Source of the DNA: Oscillibacter sp.
GTDB lineage: Bacteria; Bacillota; Clostridia; Oscillospirales; Oscillospiraceae
Assembly: GCA_017526785.1 (NCBI GenBank)
Contig: JAFXQV010000015.1
Coordinates: 1 to 64,000, forward strand
Reading direction: 5' to 3'
Length of the DNA: 64,000 nt
Shown here: positions 46,846-55,138 of the stretch, piece by piece
Position numbering within the stretch: position 1 is the first letter of the stretch
How the letters are laid out: each line of letters begins with the position of its first letter
The notes under the pieces: model-generated
Database searches by the model: none
What the model was told of the DNA's origin: nothing
What the model saw: the letters and a program-made list of their open reading frames with translations, nothing else
Made by a program: the position numbers and the translations under genes

Positions 46846-47580
46846 TTATAAAGCTCCTTTCTCCCGGTTCCTTCTATTATCTTCTATTCCGTTCAGGCGC
46901 TCCCGCAACGGGACGGCCTGCGGCGGACGCAGATACACGGGGCGCAAGTCCCCCGCCGACACATAGCCGCTTTCCGGCAGTGTCTCCGCCTCCAGCGCCA
47001 CGGAGACGGCATTTTGCATAATGAGGTGTGGGGGGGCTTTACGGCAGGCCACGCCGTGGGCGTTGAGACAGTCCGCGCAGAGTGCCGCGCCGTCGCCCAC
47101 AACGAGTATCGGCGGCGTTTCGCCGGACAGCTCCGCCGACAAGTCCGCCAGTGACACCGCCCTGTCCGGCGTCAGACGGGAAAGCGTCCCGTTTTCGGCG
47201 CGGAACGTGGCCTCGTAGACCTGTTGCCGCCGGGCGTCCATGGCGGCGACAATCAGACCGTCGGCAAACGCGACATTCCGCGCCATAGCCGCCAGTGTCG
47301 ACACGCCCACAGTCGGGCGTTCCGCGCCAAACGCCAGACCCTTGGCCGCCGCGACGCCGATTCGGATTCCGGTAAACGAACCGGGTCCCGCCGCGACCGC
47401 GAACAAGTCCATATCCCGGACTGTCAGCCCGATTCCGCGCAACAGGTTTTCGGCCAGCGGCATAAGGGTTCGACTGTGCGTCAGCCCGGTGTTCTGGTAC
47501 GCGGACGCAAGAACAACGCCGTTTTCCGTGACGGCCACGGACACCGCCCGCGCCGACGTTTCCAAAGCGAAAATTTTCAT
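46846..47580 (-). CDS. tsaB: tRNA threonylcarbamoyladenosine biosynthesis protein TsaB
   Basis: 244 residues of the ASKHA fold: [33 protein letters not shown], and the family's [20 protein letters not shown] with [10 protein letters not shown]. TsaB is the scaffold partner of TsaD and TsaE in t6A37 synthesis. The start overlaps the tsaE stop by four bases. TsaD and RimI genes, which usually follow, are not here; upp takes that place. Its C-terminus is longer and looser than the N-terminal lobe, as in most TsaB proteins. Confidence 0.93.
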   Translation of the reverse strand: MKIFALETSARAVSVAVTENGVVLASAYQNTGLTHSRTLMPLAENLLRGIGLTVRDMDLFAVAAGPGSFTGIRIGVAAAKGLAFGAERPTVGVSTLAAMARNVAFADGLIVAAMDARRQQVYEATFRAENGTLSRLTPDRAVSLADLSAELSGETPPILVVGDGAALCADCLNAHGVACRKAPPHLIMQNAVSVALEAETLPESGYVSAGDLRPVYLRPPQAVPLRERLNGIEDNRRNREKGAL

Positions 47581-48017
47581 GTCGCCGCGCCCTCTTTCGG
47601 ACTTGTAACCGTGACGCGGCGGGAGGTGTCGCCGTCCGAGCCGCGTTCCAGCGTGACGTACACCGTATCGGGCGGGAACGCTTCCGGGGCTTGTTCGCTC
47701 CACTCGACGGCGCAGACGCCGCCGCGTTCCCGGTACTCGTCCCAGCCCAAGTCCCAGAGTTCCCCGGCACCGTTCAGGCGGTACAGGTCGAAGTGGAACA
47801 GCGGCAGGCGTCCGCCCTCGTACTCGTTGACAATCGTAAACGTGGGACTGGTCACGCGTCCGGGGAAGCCCAAGCCCCGGGCGAGTCCGCGCACAAAGGC
47901 AGTCTTGCCCATGCCCAGACCGCCCCGGAACGCCACCACGTCCCCGGCGCACAGATTCCGCGACAGTTCCGCGCCGATTCGCTCCGTTTCCCGTTCGCTA
48001 TGCGAGACGTATTCCAT
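47577..48017 (-). CDS. tsaE: tRNA threonylcarbamoyladenosine biosynthesis ATPase TsaE
   Basis: 146 residues. Walker A is FRGGLGMGKTAFVRGLARGL, with the switch SPTFTIVNEYEG, HFDLYRL and the Walker-B-like CAVEWSEQAPE. It is the small P-loop ATPase that cycles TsaB-TsaD during t6A synthesis. Ten bases separate it from the obg gene upstream. Confidence 0.95.
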   Translation of the reverse strand: MEYVSHSERETERIGAELSRNLCAGDVVAFRGGLGMGKTAFVRGLARGLGFPGRVTSPTFTIVNEYEGGRLPLFHFDLYRLNGAGELWDLGWDEYRERGGVCAVEWSEQAPEAFPPDTVYVTLERGSDGDTSRRVTVTSPKEGAAT

Positions 48018-48027
48018 AAGCCGCGCC

Positions 48028-49296
48028 TCACTTCCAATACTCGAACTCGAAGCCGTACAGCGACACCGTGTCGCCGTCCGCGATTCCCAGCGCTTCCAGA
48101 CGGTCGAACAGTCCCGCCTCTCTCAAAGCCCGGTCGAAGTACATCCGGCTTTCGTAGTCGGCGAAGTTGATATTGCCCATGAAGCGCTCCAGCCACGCGC
48201 TCTCGACCGTCCACGCGCCGTCGTCCCGGCGCTGAATCACGGGTTCGGCGTCGGCGTCCTGCACGGGCGGCACGTACTCCGGCTCGTACACCGTCACGGG
48301 CGGGAGTGTCGGCAGTGTACGCGTGATTTCCCGTAGCAGTTCGCGGACGCCCTGATGGGTCGCGGCGGAAATCAGATACAGCGGAAAGCCGCATTCTTGC
48401 GCTTTTGCGCGTAGCGCGTCCAGCGCGGAGGCGTCCTGCAATAAGTCGGCCTTGTTCGCGGCGATAATCTGCGGACGCGTCGCCAGCGCCGGACTGTAGC
48501 GCGACAGTTCCGCGTTGATGGCCTCGAAGTCCGCCACGGGGTCGCGCCCCTCACTCCCCGCCGCGTCAATGACGTGTACCAGAAGCCGGCAACGGTCGAC
48601 GTGGCGGAGGAAGTCGTGACCCAGCCCGACGCCCTCGCTTGCGCCCTCAATCAGCCCGGGAATGTCGGCCATGACGAAGCCGCCGCCGTCGGTCTCCACA
48701 ACGCCCAGATTCGGCGACAGCGTTGTAAAGTGGTAGTTTGCGATTTTCGGCCGCGCTTTCGATACCACGCTCAACAGCGTGGACTTTCCCACGTTCGGGA
48801 AGCCAATCAAGCCCACGTCGGCAAGCAGTTTCAACTCTAAAATGACCTCGTGGGATTCGCCGGGGAGGCCGCTTTTCGCGAAGCGCGGAGCCTGCCGCGT
48901 CGGCGTGGCGAAGTGGGCGTTGCCCCAGCCGCCGCGGCCGCCACGGCACAGCGTCCACGGCGCGTCGTCGGACAGGTCTTTCATAATCTGTCCGCTCTCG
49001 GCGTCGCGGACGAGCGTACCGCGCGGGACGCGGATTAGCAAGTCCGCGCCGTCCCTGCCGGACTTGCGTCCGCCCTGCCCGTCCGCGCCGTTCTCGGCGA
49101 CGTACTTCTTGCGGTAGCGGAAGTCCATCAGCGTGGACAAATTCGCGTCGACCCGCAAGACGACGGAGCCGCCTTTCCCGCCGTCGCCGCCGTCGGGGCC
49201 GCCCGCCGCCACGTACTTTTCACGGTGGAACGCCACCGCGCCGTTGCCGCCGTTCCCCGCCTGTACCGTGATTCGCGCCTTGTCGATAAAAGCCAT
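48028..49296 (-). CDS. obg: Obg family GTPase
   Basis: 422 residues. The glycine-rich Obg fold (1-158: DKARITVQAGNGGNGAVAF, GPDGGDGGKGGSVVLRVD) is followed by the G domain with IGFPNVGKSTLLSVV, DIPGLIEGASEGVGLGHDFL, AANKADLL and a C-terminal OCT domain (about 350-422). It acts in 50S assembly and stress/sporulation control. ATG at 49296 follows AGGAGGGA. It heads the leftward operon and is divergent from the helicase gene. Confidence 0.96.
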   Translation of the reverse strand: MAFIDKARITVQAGNGGNGAVAFHREKYVAAGGPDGGDGGKGGSVVLRVDANLSTLMDFRYRKKYVAENGADGQGGRKSGRDGADLLIRVPRGTLVRDAESGQIMKDLSDDAPWTLCRGGRGGWGNAHFATPTRQAPRFAKSGLPGESHEVILELKLLADVGLIGFPNVGKSTLLSVVSKARPKIANYHFTTLSPNLGVVETDGGGFVMADIPGLIEGASEGVGLGHDFLRHVDRCRLLVHVIDAAGSEGRDPVADFEAINAELSRYSPALATRPQIIAANKADLLQDASALDALRAKAQECGFPLYLISAATHQGVRELLREITRTLPTLPPVTVYEPEYVPPVQDADAEPVIQRRDDGAWTVESAWLERFMGNINFADYESRMYFDRALREAGLFDRLEALGIADGDTVSLYGFEFEYWK

Positions 49297-49324
49297 GCCG
49301 TCCCTCCTGTAACGCGTTTGGTCT

Positions 49325-49353
49325 ATTGTAGCCAAAACCGCCCCCCGCGTCAA
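49325..49353 (-). promoter_or_regulatory. Promoter of the obg operon
   Basis: Minus strand: TTGACG (complement of 49348-49353), a 17-base spacer and TACAAT (complement of 49325-49330). Confidence 0.78.
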
Positions 49354-49376
49354 GCGGTTCCGCGATTTTGTTCATA

Positions 49377-49405
49377 TTGTGTTTCGACGGATTTTCTGAT
49401 ATAAT
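49377..49405 (+). promoter_or_regulatory. Promoter of the GHKL-helicase gene
   Basis: TTGTGT (49377-49382), a 17-base spacer and TATAAT (49400-49405). The expected start is within a few bases of the ribosome site at 49413, giving a leader of under 20 bases. Confidence 0.65.
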
Positions 49406-49427
49406 GTCTATCGGGGAGGTGTCGGCA

Positions 49428-52400
49428 GTGACAGAGCAAGAGGAACTGTATTTCAAGGCCTTAGCGAAGGACAGAACCGAGAACGCCAAGGTTCTGGAAA
49501 AGCCGTCCATGAGCGGAACCAAGGACAGCGTCACAGACAAATACTCAGACCAAGCGCATTTTGTCTACGAACTCCTGCAGAACGCGGACGACGCGGGAGC
49601 CACGCGCGCGCGTTTCGTCCTGTACCCGGACAAGCTGGTTTTCGCCCACAACGGGACGGAGCGCTTTACCATATCGAACCCGGAGACGGAGGACGCGGAC
49701 AAAGAGCGCGGGAAATTGGGGCATATCAACGCCATCACCTCTATAGGACACTCCACGAAAAGTGAGGCGAAAATCGGGAAATTCGGGGTGGGGTTCAAGG
49801 CGGTTTTTCAGTACACCGCCGCGCCGCGCATTTACGACCCGGGTATTTTTTTCCGGATTACGCGCTTTATCGTCCCGGAGAGGCTGGAGGCGGATTACCC
49901 GGAGCGGAAGGCGGGGGAAACCCTCTTTGTGTTTCCGTTCGACGGCGGCAAAATTTCCACGGAAGAGGCGTACGCCGACATTTCCGAAAAATTGCGGACG
50001 CTCTCTTTCCCGGTGCTGTTTCTGTCCAAGCTGGAGACGGTCACATTTCAGGCGGGGGGCGATTCCGGGGAGTACGGGAAACAGACCTTGCAGACCCGGA
50101 CTTTCGGCGATACCGCCGCGGCGTTACTCGAACTGTCCGGCGGACGTGAAAAGGAACGCCTCTGGCTCTTTTCGCGTCCGGACGGGAGCGGGAGAACGTA
50201 TAGCGCGGGCTTTTTCCTGAACGACGCCGGAAAACTGCGGAAGTGCGACGAACCCGCGTTTTGCTTTTTCCCCACGAAGGAGCAAACCGGGCTGAACTTT
50301 ATCATTCACGCGCCGTTCCTGCTGACGGACAGCCGCGAGGGGATTAAGGCTGGCGAAAAGCACAACAAAACCATGATAGAACTGCTGGCGAATCTGGCGG
50401 CGGACAGCCTGTCGTATCTGCGCGACATCGGGGAGCAGTCCGGCGTCCGGCTGATTGACGACGGCATGCTCAATATCATTCCCACGGACAGTAACCGCTT
50501 TCAGAACAGCGGGGGGAGAATTTCCTTTGCACCGTTCTACGAGGCCATCAAGAAGAAACTGAAAACGGACAAACTGCTTCCCACAAAAAACGGGTACGCC
50601 GTCTTCCGACACGCCTACGGGGCTTCTCTTGAAATCATGGACGTTTTCACAGACGAACACCTGCAATATATGACGGGAGACCCGGAGGCGCAATGGGTAT
50701 TTGTTACCCGGTCGTATTACGGCGAAAAGAAAAGTTACCTGAACCAGTTGATTCAGCGGCGTATCAGTGACGACGATATTTTCAACGGGCGTTCTGACTA
50801 TCATTATCGCGGGTGGTCGTATGAAAGCTATGAAGTTGTAAAGAGGATTGACGCGGCGTTTATAGAGCGTCAGCCGCTTGCGTGGCTGCACAAGTTCTAC
50901 AAATGGGTATCGGAATCCGAAGCCCGGAAAGAGCTTGCGCGTAAAAGGCCGCTGTTCCTCTCCAAGAACGGAAAAGCCCTGCCCGCTTATGACGACAACA
51001 ACCGCCTAATTCTCTTCCTGCCGTCCGAAGAAATGCCGCTGGGAGAAAAGACCGTCCATCCGGAACTGTTGGAGAACGAACAGACCGCCGCGTTTCTGGA
51101 AAGTCTCGGCGTCGCGGAGCCGTCCAAGCGGGACTATATCTACAATGAGATATTGCCGCAGTACAAGGACGGCGCGGCCATTGACACGGAACCCCATTTC
51201 AGGCTGTTCTTTGCGTATTACCGCGAGTGTCCGAACGCGGAGACGGACAGCTTTATCGAGGACATCAAAGACTGTAAATTTGTACGGTATTCCAGCGCGA
51301 AGGACGCCACGATTTATCGGGGACGCGCTTCCGACTTGTACTTCCCGACAAAGACTTTGCGGGAGTATTTCGCCGCGAAGCCCGAAACGCTGTTTGTGGA
51401 TTGGAACGGCTATCTTCCGTTCGTGAAGGACAACGAGAGAAAATACTTGGAATCTTTTCTTTCGGAACTGGGCGTGAAGAAAACCGTATCCGTCAGCGTT
51501 GAATCGATTCCCTCTAACATTGGGGTTACGCGCCGTTACGACTGGTTTTCGGGACACCGTTACAGCGATATTTGGCGGGAACCCCGTATTGACGGCTTAC
51601 AGGAGGCATTGCGGGCGATAACAAGCACAAAATCGAAGGGGCAGTCCGTGACACTCTGGAATGTCCTGTTGGGGTTCATGGAATCGCTTCCCAAGGGCAA
51701 AACGCTTGCGGCGTCGCTGACCGGGACTTTTGAGCACTGGCCGCAGGGGAAAGGCAATCACGCGCACAGAACGGGGACATTTGACTCACAAGACATGTCC
51801 GGTCTGCGACAGGAGCCGTGGCTTCTGGACAAAGACGGACAGTTTCTGCCGCCCTGTAAAATGACGCTGGATTCCTTGTCGCCGATTTATGACCGTAAAC
51901 ACGCTTGCGCGAAGGAACTGCTTGATTTTCTACAGTTCAAGCCCGCCGCGCCGCCCGTCGACCCGAACCGTTTTTTAAGCAAAGAGCAGAAGGCGTCACT
52001 TGCGTTGGCGGAAGCGCTGAAAAAGGCGGGCGTGACCGACAGCGCGGAGGCGTTAAGGCTTATCGAGGCGGGCAAAAAAGCGGACGAACGCAGGCGCAAC
52101 CGGGAACGTAATCCGGAGGCGCGGCGCGAAAATGACGCATATGAAAGCGACACGGACAGTCCGGACGAAGGACAGACCATTGCCCCGTCCGTGCGGCGTA
52201 CGAGACGGGAGATTATCAGCCGTACGCACAGCGTCCCGACGTACCCGCCGGAGCCGAAAGCGCGTCAGGACGCGGGGGACTGGGACGAGTATACCCGCCC
52301 GCCCGTGGATTACGCGCAAAAGCTGGAACGTGAGGAAGAAAAAAGCGCCAGAGAACTTGACCGTATCGCGTATCTGCGGGAACTCCAAGACAGGGCGCTG

Positions 52401-54266
52401 GAAATGGAACAATACGCTTTGGGGTGGTTCAAAGTCCTGCTGGAACTGGAAGAGTTAAGCGGCGAGGAGGACAGCCTTGACAGCCGGGAAATTTCCATAC
52501 GCTTTGGGCGGGTGGAGTTGGAGCCGGGGACGGTGCGGACGCTGATTTTGAGCCAGCCCAGCCGGGGAATACCGCGCTTCATGGAGGACTTGTCCAATAT
52601 TCCGCTGGTTCTGCGCATGGATTCCGGGAATAAGACTTTGGGCATTGAGGTCGTGAGTATCCGGGGCTACTCTCTGCGCGTGAAGCTGAAATCCGGCGCG
52701 GAACTGGACGACATCGACCTTTCCGCCGTGAAAGAGGCGTCCATCGACGCCAGAAACCCCTCTTTCCTGCTGAAAGAGTGGCGGACGGCTTTCGAGAGGC
52801 TTCCCGTGCCGGACACGGAGAACCTCCGGGACAAGTTATGTGAAAATATCCGCTTCATCTTTGGCCCCCCGGGGACGGGCAAGACCACGTATCTTGCGAG
52901 CGCGGTTCTCCGCCCGCTCATGCGCGAAAAGGGACGTGTCCGCGTTTTGGTTCTGACGCCGACCAACAAGGCGGCGGACGTTCTGACGGCGCGGATTATG
53001 GAAGTCATGGGGGACGATTTGTCGTGGCGTGAATGGCTTGTGCGCTTCGGAGCCACGCAGGACGAGAACATCGAGCGGAGCGGCGCGTATAGGGAAAAGA
53101 CGTTTGATATCAGGAAATTGTCCCATAGCGTGACCATTACGACAATCGACCGCTTCCCGTACGACTACTTCATGCCGGGTTCGGGAGAGCGTCAGACGCT
53201 GGACGGCTTGCGGTGGGATTACATTGTCTTTGACGAGGCGTCCATGATTCCGCTGTTCAAGATAATCTACCCCCTGCACAGAAAAACGCCCCGCGAGTTC
53301 ATCATAGCGGGCGACCCGTTTCAGATTGGCCCCGTGGCGTCCGTGTCCATCTGGCAGGACGAGAACATTTACAGCATGGTGAGACTGGCGTCTTTCGACG
53401 CGCCCAGTACGATTCCCCACAACTACCCCGTGGAGACGCTGACGACGCAGTACCGGAGCGTCCCGGAGATAGGCGAACTGTTCAGCCGCCTTACCTACGG
53501 CGGAATCCTGAAACATAACAGGACTTCGGCAGAACGCAGAGACCTCGGCCTTCGTGACATACTGGATATAGAGGCCGTCAATATCGTAAAATTTCCCGTC
53601 AGCCAGTACGAGAGCGTCTACCGGGCGAAAAGGCTGGAAAACAGTCCGTATCAGATATACTCCGCCCTGTTCGCCTACGAGTTCGCGTCGTTTCTGGCGG
53701 CGCGCATCCACGAGGCCAAAAAAGACGAACGTTTCCAAATCGGCATTATCACGCCCTACAAGGCGCAGGCGGATTTAATCGAAAAGTTACTGCTCTCCTC
53801 CGCGACGCCGGACGGCGTGGAGGTCATAGCGGGAACCATCCACACGTTTCAGGGGGACGAATGCGACATTCTGCTTGCTCTGTTCAATCCCCCGCCGTAC
53901 ATTTCCGCCTCCAAGGAAATGTTCCTGAACAGGCGGAATATTGTCAATGTCTCCATCAGCAGGGCGCGGGACTACCTGTTTCTGCTCATGCCCGACGAAC
54001 GTACCGAGAACGTGGGAAACCTTAAGATTGTGCTTACGGTCGAGGGGCTTATCCGGGAGCAGGCGGCGTGGACAGAGTACCATTCCGCCGCGCTGGAAAA
54101 GCTGATGTTCGGGAACGAGCGCTTTATAGAGGAAAACACATTTTCGACCAGTCACCAAAGCGTCAACGTGTACGAAGTCCCCGAAAAGCGCTATGAAGTC
54201 AGAACCGAGGATTCCGCCGTGGACATACAGAAGCGCTACAAAAGCAATCCGGAGAGCGCAATATAA
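49428..54266 (+). CDS. Giant GHKL (sacsin/Hsp90-like) ATPase fused to SF1 Upf1-like helicase
   Basis: 1612 residues from the GTG at 49428 (GGGGAGGTG six bases upstream). Residues about 30-210 form a Bergerat-fold ATPase like the sacsin N-terminus: FVYELLQNADDAGATRARFV, then IGHSTKSEAKIGKFGVGFKA. Residues about 210-900 are unrecognised. An acidic/basic linker (about 880-960) precedes a complete SF1 helicase: Walker A GPPGTGKTTYLAS (about 1146), TPTNKAADVLT, motif II VFDEASMIPLF, motif III IIAGDPFQIGPV, LTTQYRSVPEIGELF, GTIHTFQGDECDI and VSISRARDYLFLL. All catalytic motifs look intact. No nuclease domain is visible. The gene is monocistronic between conserved obg and accessory genes. A DNA/RNA-surveillance or anti-phage role is inference. 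Confidence 0.9.
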   Translation: MTEQEELYFKALAKDRTENAKVLEKPSMSGTKDSVTDKYSDQAHFVYELLQNADDAGATRARFVLYPDKLVFAHNGTERFTISNPETEDADKERGKLGHINAITSIGHSTKSEAKIGKFGVGFKAVFQYTAAPRIYDPGIFFRITRFIVPERLEADYPERKAGETLFVFPFDGGKISTEEAYADISEKLRTLSFPVLFLSKLETVTFQAGGDSGEYGKQTLQTRTFGDTAAALLELSGGREKERLWLFSRPDGSGRTYSAGFFLNDAGKLRKCDEPAFCFFPTKEQTGLNFIIHAPFLLTDSREGIKAGEKHNKTMIELLANLAADSLSYLRDIGEQSGVRLIDDGMLNIIPTDSNRFQNSGGRISFAPFYEAIKKKLKTDKLLPTKNGYAVFRHAYGASLEIMDVFTDEHLQYMTGDPEAQWVFVTRSYYGEKKSYLNQLIQRRISDDDIFNGRSDYHYRGWSYESYEVVKRIDAAFIERQPLAWLHKFYKWVSESEARKELARKRPLFLSKNGKALPAYDDNNRLILFLPSEEMPLGEKTVHPELLENEQTAAFLESLGVAEPSKRDYIYNEILPQYKDGAAIDTEPHFRLFFAYYRECPNAETDSFIEDIKDCKFVRYSSAKDATIYRGRASDLYFPTKTLREYFAAKPETLFVDWNGYLPFVKDNERKYLESFLSELGVKKTVSVSVESIPSNIGVTRRYDWFSGHRYSDIWREPRIDGLQEALRAITSTKSKGQSVTLWNVLLGFMESLPKGKTLAASLTGTFEHWPQGKGNHAHRTGTFDSQDMSGLRQEPWLLDKDGQFLPPCKMTLDSLSPIYDRKHACAKELLDFLQFKPAAPPVDPNRFLSKEQKASLALAEALKKAGVTDSAEALRLIEAGKKADERRRNRERNPEARRENDAYESDTDSPDEGQTIAPSVRRTRREIISRTHSVPTYPPEPKARQDAGDWDEYTRPPVDYAQKLEREEEKSARELDRIAYLRELQDRALEMEQYALGWFKVLLELEELSGEEDSLDSREISIRFGRVELEPGTVRTLILSQPSRGIPRFMEDLSNIPLVLRMDSGNKTLGIEVVSIRGYSLRVKLKSGAELDDIDLSAVKEASIDARNPSFLLKEWRTAFERLPVPDTENLRDKLCENIRFIFGPPGTGKTTYLASAVLRPLMREKGRVRVLVLTPTNKAADVLTARIMEVMGDDLSWREWLVRFGATQDENIERSGAYREKTFDIRKLSHSVTITTIDRFPYDYFMPGSGERQTLDGLRWDYIVFDEASMIPLFKIIYPLHRKTPREFIIAGDPFQIGPVASVSIWQDENIYSMVRLASFDAPSTIPHNYPVETLTTQYRSVPEIGELFSRLTYGGILKHNRTSAERRDLGLRDILDIEAVNIVKFPVSQYESVYRAKRLENSPYQIYSALFAYEFASFLAARIHEAKKDERFQIGIITPYKAQADLIEKLLLSSATPDGVEVIAGTIHTFQGDECDILLALFNPPPYISASKEMFLNRRNIVNVSISRARDYLFLLMPDERTENVGNLKIVLTVEGLIREQAAWTEYHSAALEKLMFGNERFIEENTFSTSHQSVNVYEVPEKRYEVRTEDSAVDIQKRYKSNPESAI

Positions 54267-54267
54267 A

Positions 54268-54297
54268 AAATCCCCTCCCGTTTCCGGGAGGGACTTT
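54268..54297. terminator. Bidirectional terminator between helicase and lipoprotein genes
   Basis: CCCTCCCG-tttc-CGGGAGGG. On the minus strand a run of six T follows (strong); on the plus strand ACTTTC (weak). Confidence 0.82.
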
Positions 54298-54299
54298 CA

Positions 54300-55013
54300 T
54301 CAGGTGTTGAGGGAAATTATTGTTTCGACTATGCCGAGGAAGTCCAGCCTGTCCATGCTGGCACTCGCGCCGAGGGAGTAGGAGTAATCGTCGACCGTCC
54401 ACATGGCCAGAAACAGGGAATCTCCGTCGCCCAGACAGGTCACGTTGACGCCTTGAAGCGACTGCGCGACTTCCTGCGTGTACTGGCTGTAGTCTCCGCT
54501 GATGTTCCAGTCTCCGGGAGCCTTGCGGGCGGTCAGGGACGCGTCGGCGTCGTTGGAGTAGATGACCTCAAACAGAGCGCTGTTTTCGGCGACGCGGTAG
54601 GCGACTTTGTCATAGCCGCCGATTTCCTCCGGCACGCCGAACTTGAAGCCCGCCGCCGTCTCGGCTTCGGCATACGTGGCGTAGTCCTTGAAGGGGTTCG
54701 CAAGCCCCATGTCCGGGACTTCGGGCGCGGCGGTATCGTCGGGAGTTGTCGCGGCGGCGTCGGGGGCGGCGGTATCATCGGGAGTTGTCGCGGCGTCGGG
54801 GGCGGCGGTATCATCGGGAGTTGTCGCGGCGGCGTCGGGTGTGGCGGTATCGTCGGGTGTCGCGGCGTCGTCGGGTGCGGCGGTATCGTCGGGAGTTGTC
54901 GCGGCGGCGTTCGTCTCATCGTCGGCGGCGGGTTCGCTGGTGTCCTGTTTGCCGCAGGCCGCGAGGCTTAACGTCAGCGCAAAGGCCAAGGCAAGCGCAA
55001 GCCATTTTTTCAT
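54300..55013 (-). CDS. Lipoprotein with Thr-Pro-Asp repeats and DUF4367-like C-terminus
   Basis: 237 residues. The signal peptide ends ALTLSLAACGKQ (lipobox cysteine 20). Residues 30-98 are a disordered repeat of TTPDDTAAPDAA type, acting as a wall-spanning stalk. The folded domain (about 105-237) contains GFKFGVPEEIGGYDKVAYRV, ENSALFEVIYSN, the ISGDYSQYTQE segment and LAMWTVDDYSYSLGAS. This resembles the DUF4367-like domain of many Clostridia lipoproteins. Monocistronic, with a promoter at 55066-55094. Its function is unknown and a link to the helicase is not supported by operon structure. Confidence 0.8.
   Translation of the reverse strand: MKKWLALALAFALTLSLAACGKQDTSEPAADDETNAAATTPDDTAAPDDAATPDDTATPDAAATTPDDTAAPDAATTPDDTAAPDAAATTPDDTAAPEVPDMGLANPFKDYATYAEAETAAGFKFGVPEEIGGYDKVAYRVAENSALFEVIYSNDADASLTARKAPGDWNISGDYSQYTQEVAQSLQGVNVTCLGDGDSLFLAMWTVDDYSYSLGASASMDRLDFLGIVETIISLNT
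54716..54910 (-). repeat. Short in-frame tandem repeats in the lipoprotein stalk
   Basis: Repeated GCGGCGGTATCATCGGGAG-like units of 27-36 bases encode the TTPDDTAAPDAA stalk. Copies are near-identical in DNA and so prone to length change. Confidence 0.8.
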
Positions 55014-55065
55014 GTCATCCAATCCCTTCGTTGTGATGTTCCGGCGTCTCCGCCGGACGCGCTTC

Positions 55066-55094
55066 ATTGTATCACGCCGTGTCGGCTTTTGCAA
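55066..55094 (-). promoter_or_regulatory. Promoter of the stalk lipoprotein gene
   Basis: Minus strand: TTGCAA (complement of 55089-55094), a 17-base spacer and TACAAT (complement of 55066-55071). A CCGGCG/CGCCGG hairpin lies in the leader. Confidence 0.7.
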
Positions 55095-55138
55095 GCGAAT
55101 TGCCGTAAAATACCAGTCTATGCGCGGGTCTTTCCGTG

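Noticed and set aside
44969-49296. cas genes expected next to the CRISPR array
   Set aside because: All flanking genes were identified (spoIIR, VapB-like, upp, tsaB, tsaE, obg); none is a cas gene. TnpB at 24 kb is related to Cas12 but is an IS protein, not a linked effector.
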